Origin: Acidobacteriota bacterium
GTDB taxonomy: Bacteria; Acidobacteriota; Terriglobia; Terriglobales; Acidobacteriaceae
Assembly: GCA_025359885.1 (NCBI GenBank)
Contig: JANYDG010000106.1
Location: forward strand, 1-64,000
Reading direction: 5' to 3'
DNA length: 64,000 bases
Part shown: in pieces, positions 47,017 through 56,047 of the stretch
How the letters are laid out: each line of letters starts with the position of its first letter
How positions within the stretch are numbered: position 1 is the stretch's first letter
The notes under the pieces: model-generated
Told to the model about the DNA's origin: nothing
The model's input: only the letters and a program-made list of their open reading frames with translations
Databases searched by the model: none
Translations under genes and position numbers: made by a program

Positions 47017-49560
47017 GTGACTGAAACTTCATTTCCAGATAGGGATGGTGTAAGGCGTGGCTCTCTCTCCTTTCGTGAGATGGTCGAGCTGGTGCGGCGG
47101 CGGCGGAGATTTCTTGCTTCGACAGTGGGCGGCTTATTGCTGCTGTGTTGCCTGTATTGCCTGATTGTTCCCAACCAATATGAAGGAGCGGCGCGAGTTG
47201 CACTGCGGATGCAGGCCACTTCTTCGCTGACGGTGGATTCGGCGGAGGCAGTGGCTCCGGCTTCGATTTTGAGCACTCCATTGCAGCTTGAGACGCTGGT
47301 GAATGTGCTGCGGAGCGATCAGCTTGCGTGGCGGGTGATTACCGGCATGAAGCTATATGAGTCGGGGACGTTCAGCCGCAATTTTCTGGAGAAGTATCCG
47401 GGGTTTGATGCGGTGAGGCCGACGGCTGAGGCGCAGAGCTATTTGCTGGATGCTTTTGCCAAGCGTCTGAAGGTGCGGTCACTGCCGCGGACGCTGCTGA
47501 TTGAGGTTCGGTTCAGGAGCCGGGATGCGGCGCAGGCGGCGGCGGTGGCGAATGCGGTGGTGGCCGGATATATGGCCGAGGAGGCGGAGAGCCGGAGGGA
47601 TGCGACGCATGAAGCTGCAGGGTGGCTGCTGGGGCAGTTGGGGCCGCTGACGGCGAATGTTGAGGCGAAGGAAAAGCGGTTGGCGGCTTTTGAGCGGGAG
47701 CACAACTTCATGAGCCAGCAGCAGACGGTGCCGGGTGGGCAACCGGTGGAGACGCTGCACGATCCGACGATTTTGCGGGTGGATGAGGCGGGGCGGCAGT
47801 TGGCTGTGGCAAGCGGCGACCGGATATTGCGGGAGTCGCTGTACCGGGAGGCACAGCAGGGGAATCCAGAGTTGGTGCTGGCGGCGAATCCTGAATTGCA
47901 GGCGGAGCTTGGGCCGGGAGGCGCGACGATGGTGCAGCAGTTGCGGGTGCATGTGAGTGAAGTGGGCGTGGAGCTGGCCCAGTTGAGGGCTGAGCATGGG
48001 CCGAACTATCCGCGCGTGGTGGAGCTGGAGCGAGCGCAGGTGGACCTGGAGCAACAGATCAAAGTCGAGGACGGCAACCTGCTGGAGGCTTTTGAGCGGA
48101 CCTGGAAAGCTGCGGCGGTGCGCGAAAAGCTGCTCCAGGCTGAACTGGATGCGCGTATGGCTGAGGGGCTGCGGCAAAACGACGCGACGATGCAGTATTC
48201 GGTGCTGCATGGGGAAGTGGAATCAGGGCGGGAGCTGATTTCGCGGCTCACTCGACGCATCGAGGATGCGACGCTCTCAGCGGGGGTGAGGTCGGCGAGC
48301 ATAACGGTGGTGGACCGGGCGCGGCAGCCGGTGAAGCCGGTGACGCCCGATTTGCCGCTTTATCTGGCAATTACGTTGTTTGTCGGGGTGTGGATTGCGG
48401 TTGCGGGGGTGCTGCTGCTGGAGGCTTTGCGCCCCTTGCGTGGAGCGATAGTGACTGTCCTGCTGTTGATGATCGGGCTGAATGGGCTTGGCGGGGTGGC
48501 GCAGGCGCCTACGCCCAACACGCAGGGGCTGCCAAGCGGGGTGGTGCGGCTGCCCCAGACGCCCACGGCGGTGAGTTCACCGAATGCGAAGGATGCCCCT
48601 GCGATTTGGAATGCAGCAGGGCCGGTGGGAAATGAGCAGTCGCCACCGAATGCAGGGAACCGCGTTGCAGGTATGGGAATGGGGCCATCTCTGGCGTTGC
48701 CGATCGCTGCCGGGGATTTCTTGCAGGTGAGCGAGTTTCACCTGGCGGAGTTTCGCTCGTCAGTGCGGGTAGCAGCCGATGGAACGGTAACGCTGCCCCT
48801 GGTCGGCGAGGTGAAGCTGCTGGGCATGAGTGAGCCGAAGGCGGCGCGCGCGATCGAGAAGGCGCTGCTGACGGGCGGGCTGCTGCTGCATCCGCAGGTA
48901 ACGGTGCTGGTGACGAGTGCCGTGGGGCAGGATGTGAGCGTGCTGGGTGAGGTGGTGCGGCCGGGCGTTTATCCGTATACGGTGCATCATCGGCTGCTGG
49001 ATTTGCTTTCAGCGGCGAGTGGGCTCTCAGGGAATGCGGGGCGGCTGGTGACGGTGGTGCATCGAGACGAGAACGGGGACGTTGGGGCAGGAAAGCCGCA
49101 TGCAAGCGTGCCCCAGGCAGTGATTCTGGACCCCAGCGGCACCGACACCAAAGTGGAGCATAACCCTGAGCTGGCGCCGGGAGACACGGTGCAGGTGAGC
49201 CGGGCGGGCCTGGTGTACGTGATTGGCGATGTGGTGAGGCCGGGTGGCTTTGCCGTAGACCCGGTGCAGGGGCTGACGATTGTGCAGGCGCTGTCGCTGG
49301 CATGGGGTTCGACGCCGAATGCGGCGGTGGGCAAAGCAATTTTGATTCGCGACCAGCCGGGTGGAAGGACGCTGACGACGCTGAACCTGAAGCGGATGAT
49401 TCGAGGGCAGGACCCGGATCTGTCGTTGCGGGACCGGGATATCTTGTTTGTGCCGGACTCGACGGCAAAGACGCTGCTGACCAAGACTCTGGAGACGGCG
49501 ATCCAGTCGGCGGTGGGAGTGAGTATTTATGCAGGGCTGGTTTATTCGCAGCGGTTCTAA
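47017..49560 (+). CDS. fusion of Wzz/GumC-type chain-length determinant and Wza/SLBB-type polysaccharide export domains
   Basis: N-terminal Wzz TM1 and coiled coils, TM2 at LYLAITLFVGVWIAVAGVLLL, third hydrophobic segment, then Poly_export motif (AAGDFLQVSEFHLAEFRSSVRVAADGTVTLPLVGEVKLLGMS) and SLBB (VLGEVVRPGVYPYTVHHRLLDLLSAASG). Confidence 0.88.
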   Translation: MTETSFPDRDGVRRGSLSFREMVELVRRRRRFLASTVGGLLLLCCLYCLIVPNQYEGAARVALRMQATSSLTVDSAEAVAPASILSTPLQLETLVNVLRSDQLAWRVITGMKLYESGTFSRNFLEKYPGFDAVRPTAEAQSYLLDAFAKRLKVRSLPRTLLIEVRFRSRDAAQAAAVANAVVAGYMAEEAESRRDATHEAAGWLLGQLGPLTANVEAKEKRLAAFEREHNFMSQQQTVPGGQPVETLHDPTILRVDEAGRQLAVASGDRILRESLYREAQQGNPELVLAANPELQAELGPGGATMVQQLRVHVSEVGVELAQLRAEHGPNYPRVVELERAQVDLEQQIKVEDGNLLEAFERTWKAAAVREKLLQAELDARMAEGLRQNDATMQYSVLHGEVESGRELISRLTRRIEDATLSAGVRSASITVVDRARQPVKPVTPDLPLYLAITLFVGVWIAVAGVLLLEALRPLRGAIVTVLLLMIGLNGLGGVAQAPTPNTQGLPSGVVRLPQTPTAVSSPNAKDAPAIWNAAGPVGNEQSPPNAGNRVAGMGMGPSLALPIAAGDFLQVSEFHLAEFRSSVRVAADGTVTLPLVGEVKLLGMSEPKAARAIEKALLTGGLLLHPQVTVLVTSAVGQDVSVLGEVVRPGVYPYTVHHRLLDLLSAASGLSGNAGRLVTVVHRDENGDVGAGKPHASVPQAVILDPSGTDTKVEHNPELAPGDTVQVSRAGLVYVIGDVVRPGGFAVDPVQGLTIVQALSLAWGSTPNAAVGKAILIRDQPGGRTLTTLNLKRMIRGQDPDLSLRDRDILFVPDSTAKTLLTKTLETAIQSAVGVSIYAGLVYSQRF

Positions 49561-49588
49561 AGACGGTGTGAAGTGTGGAGTGTGAAGT

Positions 49589-50827
49589 GTGGACAGAGGC
49601 GCTCTAAACCGAATTGTCTTTGGGTTGCTGGTGCTTTATGCGTTTGCTGTGCCCTGGGAGTATTCGCTGGATTTAGGAGAGCCGTTTGGGAATGTGGCCC
49701 GGGTTCTGGGGATTTTGCTGCTTGGGGCGGGTTTGCTGCTGGTGTTGGAGCGGGGCGGGATACGGCGCCTGGGAGCGATGCAGTGGCTGGTGACGGGGTT
49801 CTTTCTCTACTTCGCTTGCAGCGCGATGTGGACGGTGGACATCGAGGCGACGCTGGGGAAGATGCGCGCTTATTTCCAGGTGATGATGGTGGTTTGGCTG
49901 GCCTGGGAATTGATCGAAACCGAGCTTGAACTGCGTGTGCTGATGGCGGCATTTGTGGCGGGATGCGGGGTGCTGGCGGGGCTGACGCTGCTGGACTTTG
50001 CGAGTTTTGGGTCGGGAGCAGTGAGCGCGGCGGAACAGATCCGGTTTGTGGCCGAAGGGCAGGACCCTAATGATGTGGCGCGTTTTCTCGATCTTGGATT
50101 TCCATTGGCGGCTTTGTTGTTCGCGGTCGAACGGCGGAGGTGGGTGCGGGCGCTTTCGCTGGGGTATTTGCCGATGGGGTTGATGGCGGTGCTGGTGACG
50201 GCTTCAAGGGGAGGGTTTACCGCAGCCCTGGTAGCGCTGGCGGGCGCGGGGACGCTGCTGGTGGTGTGGCGCAGGCGCACTGCGCTGGCAGTGCTGGGGG
50301 GACTGGTGCTGGCGGCGGTGGCGGTTGCAATCTTGTTGCCGATGGAGACGTTGGAGCGGCTTGGGACTATTCCTGAGCAGGTAGGCGCGGGCAACTTGAA
50401 TGACCGGCTGAATATCTGGATTGCGGGGTGGCAGGCGTTCCGAGAGTCTCCGTGGTGGGGCTCGGGCGCGGGTACCTTTACGACTGCGGCTCGACTGGCG
50501 GAGGGCGATACCGCGCACAATACGATGATGGCTGTGCTGGTGACCGGGGGCTTGGCGGGCATGGCAATTTTTACGGCAATTGTGACGTGGGCAGGTTGGG
50601 CGGTGGCGCGGACGCGAGGGCTCTTGCGGATCGCACTAGGGAGTGTGCTTCTGGTCTGGCTGGTGACTTCGATGGTGGGTTCAGTTGAGGAGAACCGGAC
50701 GACGTGGCTGCTATTTGCGGTAATGGCGGTGGCTGGGAGGCAGGAAACGGGGGGCCGGGATCAGGGATCAAATCATGCTGCTTCGTCTAGACTGGCGAGA
50801 GCGATACTTCCTCAAGCCAATCTATGA
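49589..50827 (+). CDS. O-antigen ligase/polymerase (Wzy-like) membrane protein
   Basis: many TM segments, large loop, NDRLNIWIAGWQAFRESPWWGSGAGTF...DTAHNTMMAVLVTGG signature. Confidence 0.85.
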   Translation: MDRGALNRIVFGLLVLYAFAVPWEYSLDLGEPFGNVARVLGILLLGAGLLLVLERGGIRRLGAMQWLVTGFFLYFACSAMWTVDIEATLGKMRAYFQVMMVVWLAWELIETELELRVLMAAFVAGCGVLAGLTLLDFASFGSGAVSAAEQIRFVAEGQDPNDVARFLDLGFPLAALLFAVERRRWVRALSLGYLPMGLMAVLVTASRGGFTAALVALAGAGTLLVVWRRRTALAVLGGLVLAAVAVAILLPMETLERLGTIPEQVGAGNLNDRLNIWIAGWQAFRESPWWGSGAGTFTTAARLAEGDTAHNTMMAVLVTGGLAGMAIFTAIVTWAGWAVARTRGLLRIALGSVLLVWLVTSMVGSVEENRTTWLLFAVMAVAGRQETGGRDQGSNHAASSRLARAILPQANL

Positions 50828-52248
50828 CGACTCCACCCCCAAGCAAGCCAATGGTCAAGTCGATGATCAAGCCAATGGAACCGATGCCTGGACAGGCTCC
50901 GGGGCTGAGCGTGAACCGGCGAATTTTTCGCGCAGCGATGATCGTTACGCTGGCCAGCGTGCTGGTAAAGCTGGTCGCGACGGTCAAGGAATTCGTCGTG
51001 GCCGGGTCGTTTGGTCGTTCGGATGCGATGGACGCCTTTCTCATCGCGTTCCTGGTGCCGGGCCTGCTGGTGAATCTGTTTTCAGAGTCAATGAACCAGG
51101 CTCTGATTCCCACGTTGGTGCGGGTGCGTGAGCAGATGGGGCCGGGCAAGGCGCAGGAACTGCTGTCGAGTGCAATGACCTGGACGTGCGCGTTGCTGGT
51201 GGTTGCTTCGGTGGCGATGGCGGGGATGGCGCGGGTCTTGTTTCCGCTGATGGCCGGGCATTTTTCACCCCCGAAGCTGCTGCTCACGGAACACCTGTTT
51301 TACGGGCTGTTGCCGATCGTGCTGATTGCCGGGGTGGCTTCAAACTGCACGGCGGTCTTGAATACTTTTGAGAGATTTGCATGGCCATCGCTGGTGCCGA
51401 TGGTGACCCCCTTGCTGATCATGCTGTGTTGCTGGCTGATCACGCCCTGGGTGGGGGTGTGGTCGTTGGTGTATGGCAATGTGGTGGGCGCACTGATGCA
51501 TGCGGGGCTGGTGGTGTGGATGATGCACACGCACGGCTATCGTTTTGATCTTCGCTGGCATGGCGGGAAGCTGGCGATTCGGCCAGCGATTTTAGAGGTG
51601 GCGGGGCAGTATGGACCCATTTTGCTGTCGGGGTTGGTGGCTTCAAGCGGGCTGCTGGTGGATCAGGGAATGGCGGCGACGCTGCCCTCAGGGAGTGTGG
51701 CAACGCTGGCCTATGCCAACCGGTTTGTGGGCGTCGTTTTGAATCTGCTCGCGGGGGCGATTGCGACTGCCGTGACCCCGTATTTTGCGCAGATGGTAGC
51801 GCAGCGGGACTGGGGTGGCTGCCGTCATACGGTGAATACGTATGTTCGGCTTACTGCGCTCGTCTCTGTGCCGGTGGCACTGGCGATGATTGCCGGGTCG
51901 CAAGTGCTGATTCGGCTGACATTTCAGCATGGGGCGTTTGGAGCGGCAGACACCGCGGCTGTGGCTCCGGTGCAGGCGATGTATGCGATTCAGTTGCCAT
52001 TTTTCATCGTGAGCCGGGTGTTTTACCGGTACCTGGTGGCGATACGGCGGACTCGGCTTATTTTGTACTGTGGGGTCATCAACCTGGTGCTCGATGTGGT
52101 GCTGAACCTGGTGTTCATGCGCTGGTATGGGGTCGCGGGGATTGCGCTGGCGACGTCGATGTGGACGGTGAGCACTTTCGTTTTTCTCTGCTACTGGACC
52201 TACAAGCTACTGCCGCTCAGGGAGAGCCTGGCGGAGGTGGCTGGATGA
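50824..52248 (+). CDS. MurJ/MviN-family lipid flippase
   Basis: ASVLVKLVATVKEFVVAGSFGRSDAMDAFLIAFLVPGLLVNLFSESMNQALIPTL; multiple TM segments; overlaps preceding CDS. Confidence 0.9.
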   Translation: MTTPPPSKPMVKSMIKPMEPMPGQAPGLSVNRRIFRAAMIVTLASVLVKLVATVKEFVVAGSFGRSDAMDAFLIAFLVPGLLVNLFSESMNQALIPTLVRVREQMGPGKAQELLSSAMTWTCALLVVASVAMAGMARVLFPLMAGHFSPPKLLLTEHLFYGLLPIVLIAGVASNCTAVLNTFERFAWPSLVPMVTPLLIMLCCWLITPWVGVWSLVYGNVVGALMHAGLVVWMMHTHGYRFDLRWHGGKLAIRPAILEVAGQYGPILLSGLVASSGLLVDQGMAATLPSGSVATLAYANRFVGVVLNLLAGAIATAVTPYFAQMVAQRDWGGCRHTVNTYVRLTALVSVPVALAMIAGSQVLIRLTFQHGAFGAADTAAVAPVQAMYAIQLPFFIVSRVFYRYLVAIRRTRLILYCGVINLVLDVVLNLVFMRWYGVAGIALATSMWTVSTFVFLCYWTYKLLPLRESLAEVAG

Positions 52249-53012
52249 CGGCGCCTTCACGAGCGCAGTATCTGCTGCGGTTTGATGATCTCTGCCCGAC
52301 GATGAGCCGGGCAGGTTGGGAGCGGTTTGTGCCCCTGCTGCGGCGGTATGAAATCAAGCCAATTCTGGCGGTGGTGCCAGCAAATGCGGACCCTGATTTG
52401 ATGGTGGATGCCACGGATGACGGGTTTTGGGAGGAGATGTGCGGGTGGGAGAAGGACGGGGCAGAAATTGGACTGCATGGCTACAGGCATGTTTGCGCGG
52501 CCCGGGGGCGGGGCCTGCTTCCGTTGCATGAGCAATCGGAGTTTGCCGGGGTGCAGGAGGGCCTGCAACGGGAGTGGATTCGGGCAGGTCTGGCGATTTT
52601 ACGGGCAAAGGAGCTGGAGCCGGGGATCTGGGTAGCTCCGCGGCATGGTTTTGACCTGACGACGCTACGGGTGCTGCGCGAGGAGGGGCTGGGCGTGCTT
52701 TCGGATGGGTTTGCGGACAGCCCTTTTGATGTGAGTGGAGTGCGGTGGATTCCGCAGCAGCTTTGGGGCCCGCGTGAAAAGAAGCAGGGGGTGTGGACGA
52801 TTTGCCTGCACGCGAATACGGCGACGGATGCTGCGTTGGCTGAGCTGGCGGCCTTTCTGGAGCAGTATGCCGGGGAATTTACAAGCGTAAAGCGGGTGCT
52901 GGCCCAGTGGCCCGGGCGGGAGCAGACGAGGGCGGATCGGTGGTTTCACGCGCAAATGATGGGGCGGATACGCATTGACCGTTGGCGCAGAGCAGTCCGC
53001 AGCGTGGGGTGA
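52245..53012 (+). CDS. DUF2334-type polysaccharide deacetylase
   Basis: YLLRFDDLCPTMSRAGWERFVPLLRRYEIKPILAVVPANAD, EIGLHGYRH; ATGA overlap with preceding CDS. Confidence 0.85.
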   Translation: MTAPSRAQYLLRFDDLCPTMSRAGWERFVPLLRRYEIKPILAVVPANADPDLMVDATDDGFWEEMCGWEKDGAEIGLHGYRHVCAARGRGLLPLHEQSEFAGVQEGLQREWIRAGLAILRAKELEPGIWVAPRHGFDLTTLRVLREEGLGVLSDGFADSPFDVSGVRWIPQQLWGPREKKQGVWTICLHANTATDAALAELAAFLEQYAGEFTSVKRVLAQWPGREQTRADRWFHAQMMGRIRIDRWRRAVRSVG

Positions 53013-53248
53013 TTATCCCGCTCCAAACGCAGATACGACGATGGGTCGAGGGCGAAGGTGCCGGTATGTCCTCAACCTGATATCTATACGGAATGATCCA
53101 GGGCAGCAGGTTGAGAAGAGCATTCAGCGCGACAGGAGCGCCGATTTTTTCTTCTTGTGTCTCGATCGAATTCGGAATATACCGGATAGGTCCGGCGGGA
53201 TTCGTATGCCATCGCAGTTCTGGATGGCAGGGAAGGAATCGCTCAGCG

Positions 53249-53845
53249 ATGGGACGAGAAACTACCTGCCTCTGCCAATGGGCCAGCCTCTCTGGCCAAT
53301 GCAAGGTGCTGCTTGAATCGCGGGAGTTGATCCTGCGCGGCGAGATCCGGCGCCGCATCCCCATCGCGTCGGTAACGGATCTTGCAGTCGAGGGAGATAA
53401 GCTCCGTTTCCATGCGGGTGATGTCGAGGTTGCACTCTGCCTGGGTTCAGCGATGGCCCAAGCGTGGGCGAAACGGATTACCGCTCTTCCGCCAACGCTT
53501 GCCGCAAAGCTCGGAATTCTGCCTGAGACTCGTTTGCTCGTCCTTGGCGAAGTTGAGTCTGAAGAACTTCAGGCCGCTATTCAGAAGGGTCTGACGACCG
53601 ACGGGCCAGACGCGACGATGATTGTCGCTCGTCTGCGGACAATCATCGATCTGGACTACGCAGTCCACGTTTACGCAGCCTACCCTGCGAACCCGCCGCT
53701 TTGGGTGGTATACCCAAAGGGCGCACGTACGCTGCCAGGTGAAGCTGAAATCCGCAGCACGCTGCGCTTTGAGGGGTTCATTGACACCAAAGTTGCCTCC
53801 GTATCAGAGGAGTTGACCGCACTGCGCTTTATCAAGCGACCGTAG
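53249..53845 (+). CDS. hypothetical protein with DUF3052-like C-terminal part
   Basis: C-terminal KLGILPETRLLVLGE...WVVYPKGARTLPGEAEIRSTLRFEGFIDTKVASVSEELTALRFIKR; start refined. Confidence 0.65.
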   Translation: MGRETTCLCQWASLSGQCKVLLESRELILRGEIRRRIPIASVTDLAVEGDKLRFHAGDVEVALCLGSAMAQAWAKRITALPPTLAAKLGILPETRLLVLGEVESEELQAAIQKGLTTDGPDATMIVARLRTIIDLDYAVHVYAAYPANPPLWVVYPKGARTLPGEAEIRSTLRFEGFIDTKVASVSEELTALRFIKRP

Positions 53846-53855
53846 CGGCTTTCTC

Positions 53856-54383
53856 TCAGTGTCGGCCTGGCTTCTTCTTTGCCGCAGTCGTCAGTTTTTG
53901 CAGCCCCTCGGGGCCGATCGCAAATTTTCGTCGCTCCACGGGCGTTGACAGCACCACGCTGGTCACAGGATTGCCGTATGGCAGCAGCGCCTCAATCAGC
54001 GCTTCCAGGGCACCCATGGAGGTGGTTGTAACCTTGAGCAGAAAGGCGTCCCCGCCGGTGAGGTGGTGGCACTCACGCACCTCTTCCAGCGTCTGGACAA
54101 ACTCCATGAGGCGGTAGTAGTGGGGGCCGTCACACGACATGCGCACAAATGCCACCACCTCTAATCCGAGCGCTTCACGATCAATTTCGATGGTGTAGGC
54201 GCGAATGATGCCGACTTCTTCCATCTGCTTTAGCCGCTCGGCCGTCGCCGTCGGGCTCAGGCCAACCCGGCGCGCCAACTCGGCCGTCGAAATCCGTGCA
54301 TTCTGCTGCAACTCCTTCAGCAGCCCCCGCCCGAACGCATCCATCAGGTAGCCAGTGTTCAAGGCCGTGGAATCAATGCTCAT
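53856..54383 (-). CDS. Lrp/AsnC-family transcriptional regulator
   Basis: LLKELQQNARISTAELARRVGLSPTATAERLKQMEEVGIIRAYTIEID... Confidence 0.94.
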   Translation of the reverse strand: MSIDSTALNTGYLMDAFGRGLLKELQQNARISTAELARRVGLSPTATAERLKQMEEVGIIRAYTIEIDREALGLEVVAFVRMSCDGPHYYRLMEFVQTLEEVRECHHLTGGDAFLLKVTTTSMGALEALIEALLPYGNPVTSVVLSTPVERRKFAIGPEGLQKLTTAAKKKPGRH

Positions 54384-54476
54384 ATCTAAAAATCATAGTG
54401 AATTCACCGTTAAAAATCAAAGCATGTGGCGTAACCCATCTGTACCGCGGTGGGTCATCCGCCTAGGATTACCGCT

Positions 54477-55994
54477 ATGAACCCGCTTCAGATCCATGGC
54501 CAGCCCCTGACCCTCGCCGAAATCGAATCCGTTTCCATTGCGCATTGCCGAGTCGAGATCGCCCCGGAGGCTCTCACCCGAGTTGCCCAGAGTCGCGCCG
54601 TTATCGAGCACATTCTTGAAACCGGTCAGACCGTTTATGGCGTCAACACCGGCTTTGGCAAGCTTGCCGATGTCAGGATTCCAGCCGACCGACTCGCCCA
54701 GCTCCAGACCAATCTTGTTCGCAGCCACGCCTGCGGTCTTGGTGAGCCTTTGACGGAGGCTGAATCGCGCGCCATGCTTCTGCTCCGCGCCAACGTACTG
54801 GCGAAAGGCCACAGCGGCACCCGCACATCCTTGATCGAGTTGCTGGTCTCGATGCTCAACGCAGGCGTCCATCCGGTCATCCCAGCCAAAGGCTCGGTCG
54901 GTGCGAGCGGTGACCTTGCACCCCTGGCGCATCTGGCACTGGTTGTCATCGGCGAAGGCGAGGCCGTCTTCGACGGGAAAAGAACGAGCGGCATGGAAGC
55001 CCTCACCGCAGCCGGCCTCACGCCAATCGGGCTCCAGGCCAAAGAGGGTCTTGCGCTGCTCAACGGAACTCAAGCCATGACCGCCGTAGGCGCGCTGGCC
55101 ATCGCCCACGCTTCGCGGCTCGCCGAGATCGCCGACATTGCTGGTGCCATGAGCCTTGAAGCACTCAAAGGCACTCCTGTCGCCTTTGACCCGCGCATTC
55201 ACCTGGCCCGCCCCCACACCGGGCAGATCGCCGCAGCTGCTCATCTCACCAACCTGCTTGAAGACAGCGAAATCCGCCAGTCTCACGTTGCCAACGACCC
55301 CCGTGTACAGGATGCATACTGCCTCCGCTGCATGCCCCAGGTCCACGGAGCCGTCCGCGGTGTGCTGGCCCATGCGACACAAATACTGGAGGTTGAATCG
55401 GGCTCGGCCACCGACAATCCGCTGGTCTTTCCGTCGAAATCAGGAGTGCAGGGAAGCGGGGAGGTTCTCTCTGGCGGCAATTTTCACGGAGCACCGTTGG
55501 CCTACGCATTTGACTACGCAGCCATTGCCCTCACCGACCTCGCCAGCATCAGCGAACGCCGCATTGACCGCCTCATCAACCCCGATATCAATGAGGGGCT
55601 GCCCGCCTTTCTCTGCGCCGATGCTGGCCTCTCCTCGGGCTACATGATCGCCCACGTAACCGCTGCGGCCCTGCTCAATGAGTGCAAAGTACTCGCACAC
55701 CCCAGCAGCACCGACTCCGTTCCCACCTCCGGAGGGAAGGAGGACCACGTATCGATGGGCATGACCGGCGCCTTGAAACTTCGCCAGATCACCGACAACC
55801 TCCAACTCATCCTCGCCATCGAATTCCTCTGCGCCGCCCAGGGCCTCGACTACCGCCTCCCGCTCAGGCCCAGCCCAGCCATCGCTGCCGCCCATACAAC
55901 CATCCGCGCTGCCGTACCCCATCTCACTGAAGATCGCTCGCCCGCGCCCGACATTCAGGCCATCGCTCAGCTGATTCAAGAAAGGCGGCTGTGA
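54477..55994 (+). CDS. hutH: histidine ammonia-lyase
   Basis: VYGVNTGFGKLADVRI, GSVGASGDLAPLAHLAL (MIO-forming ASG), GNFHGAPLAYAFDY, SGGKEDHVSMG. Confidence 0.95.
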   Translation: MNPLQIHGQPLTLAEIESVSIAHCRVEIAPEALTRVAQSRAVIEHILETGQTVYGVNTGFGKLADVRIPADRLAQLQTNLVRSHACGLGEPLTEAESRAMLLLRANVLAKGHSGTRTSLIELLVSMLNAGVHPVIPAKGSVGASGDLAPLAHLALVVIGEGEAVFDGKRTSGMEALTAAGLTPIGLQAKEGLALLNGTQAMTAVGALAIAHASRLAEIADIAGAMSLEALKGTPVAFDPRIHLARPHTGQIAAAAHLTNLLEDSEIRQSHVANDPRVQDAYCLRCMPQVHGAVRGVLAHATQILEVESGSATDNPLVFPSKSGVQGSGEVLSGGNFHGAPLAYAFDYAAIALTDLASISERRIDRLINPDINEGLPAFLCADAGLSSGYMIAHVTAAALLNECKVLAHPSSTDSVPTSGGKEDHVSMGMTGALKLRQITDNLQLILAIEFLCAAQGLDYRLPLRPSPAIAAAHTTIRAAVPHLTEDRSPAPDIQAIAQLIQERRL

Positions 55995-56047
55995 GCTTCC
56001 AACTCAAACTCTGGCCCTGACCCTCAGAAATTGTTGATAATTGGTGA

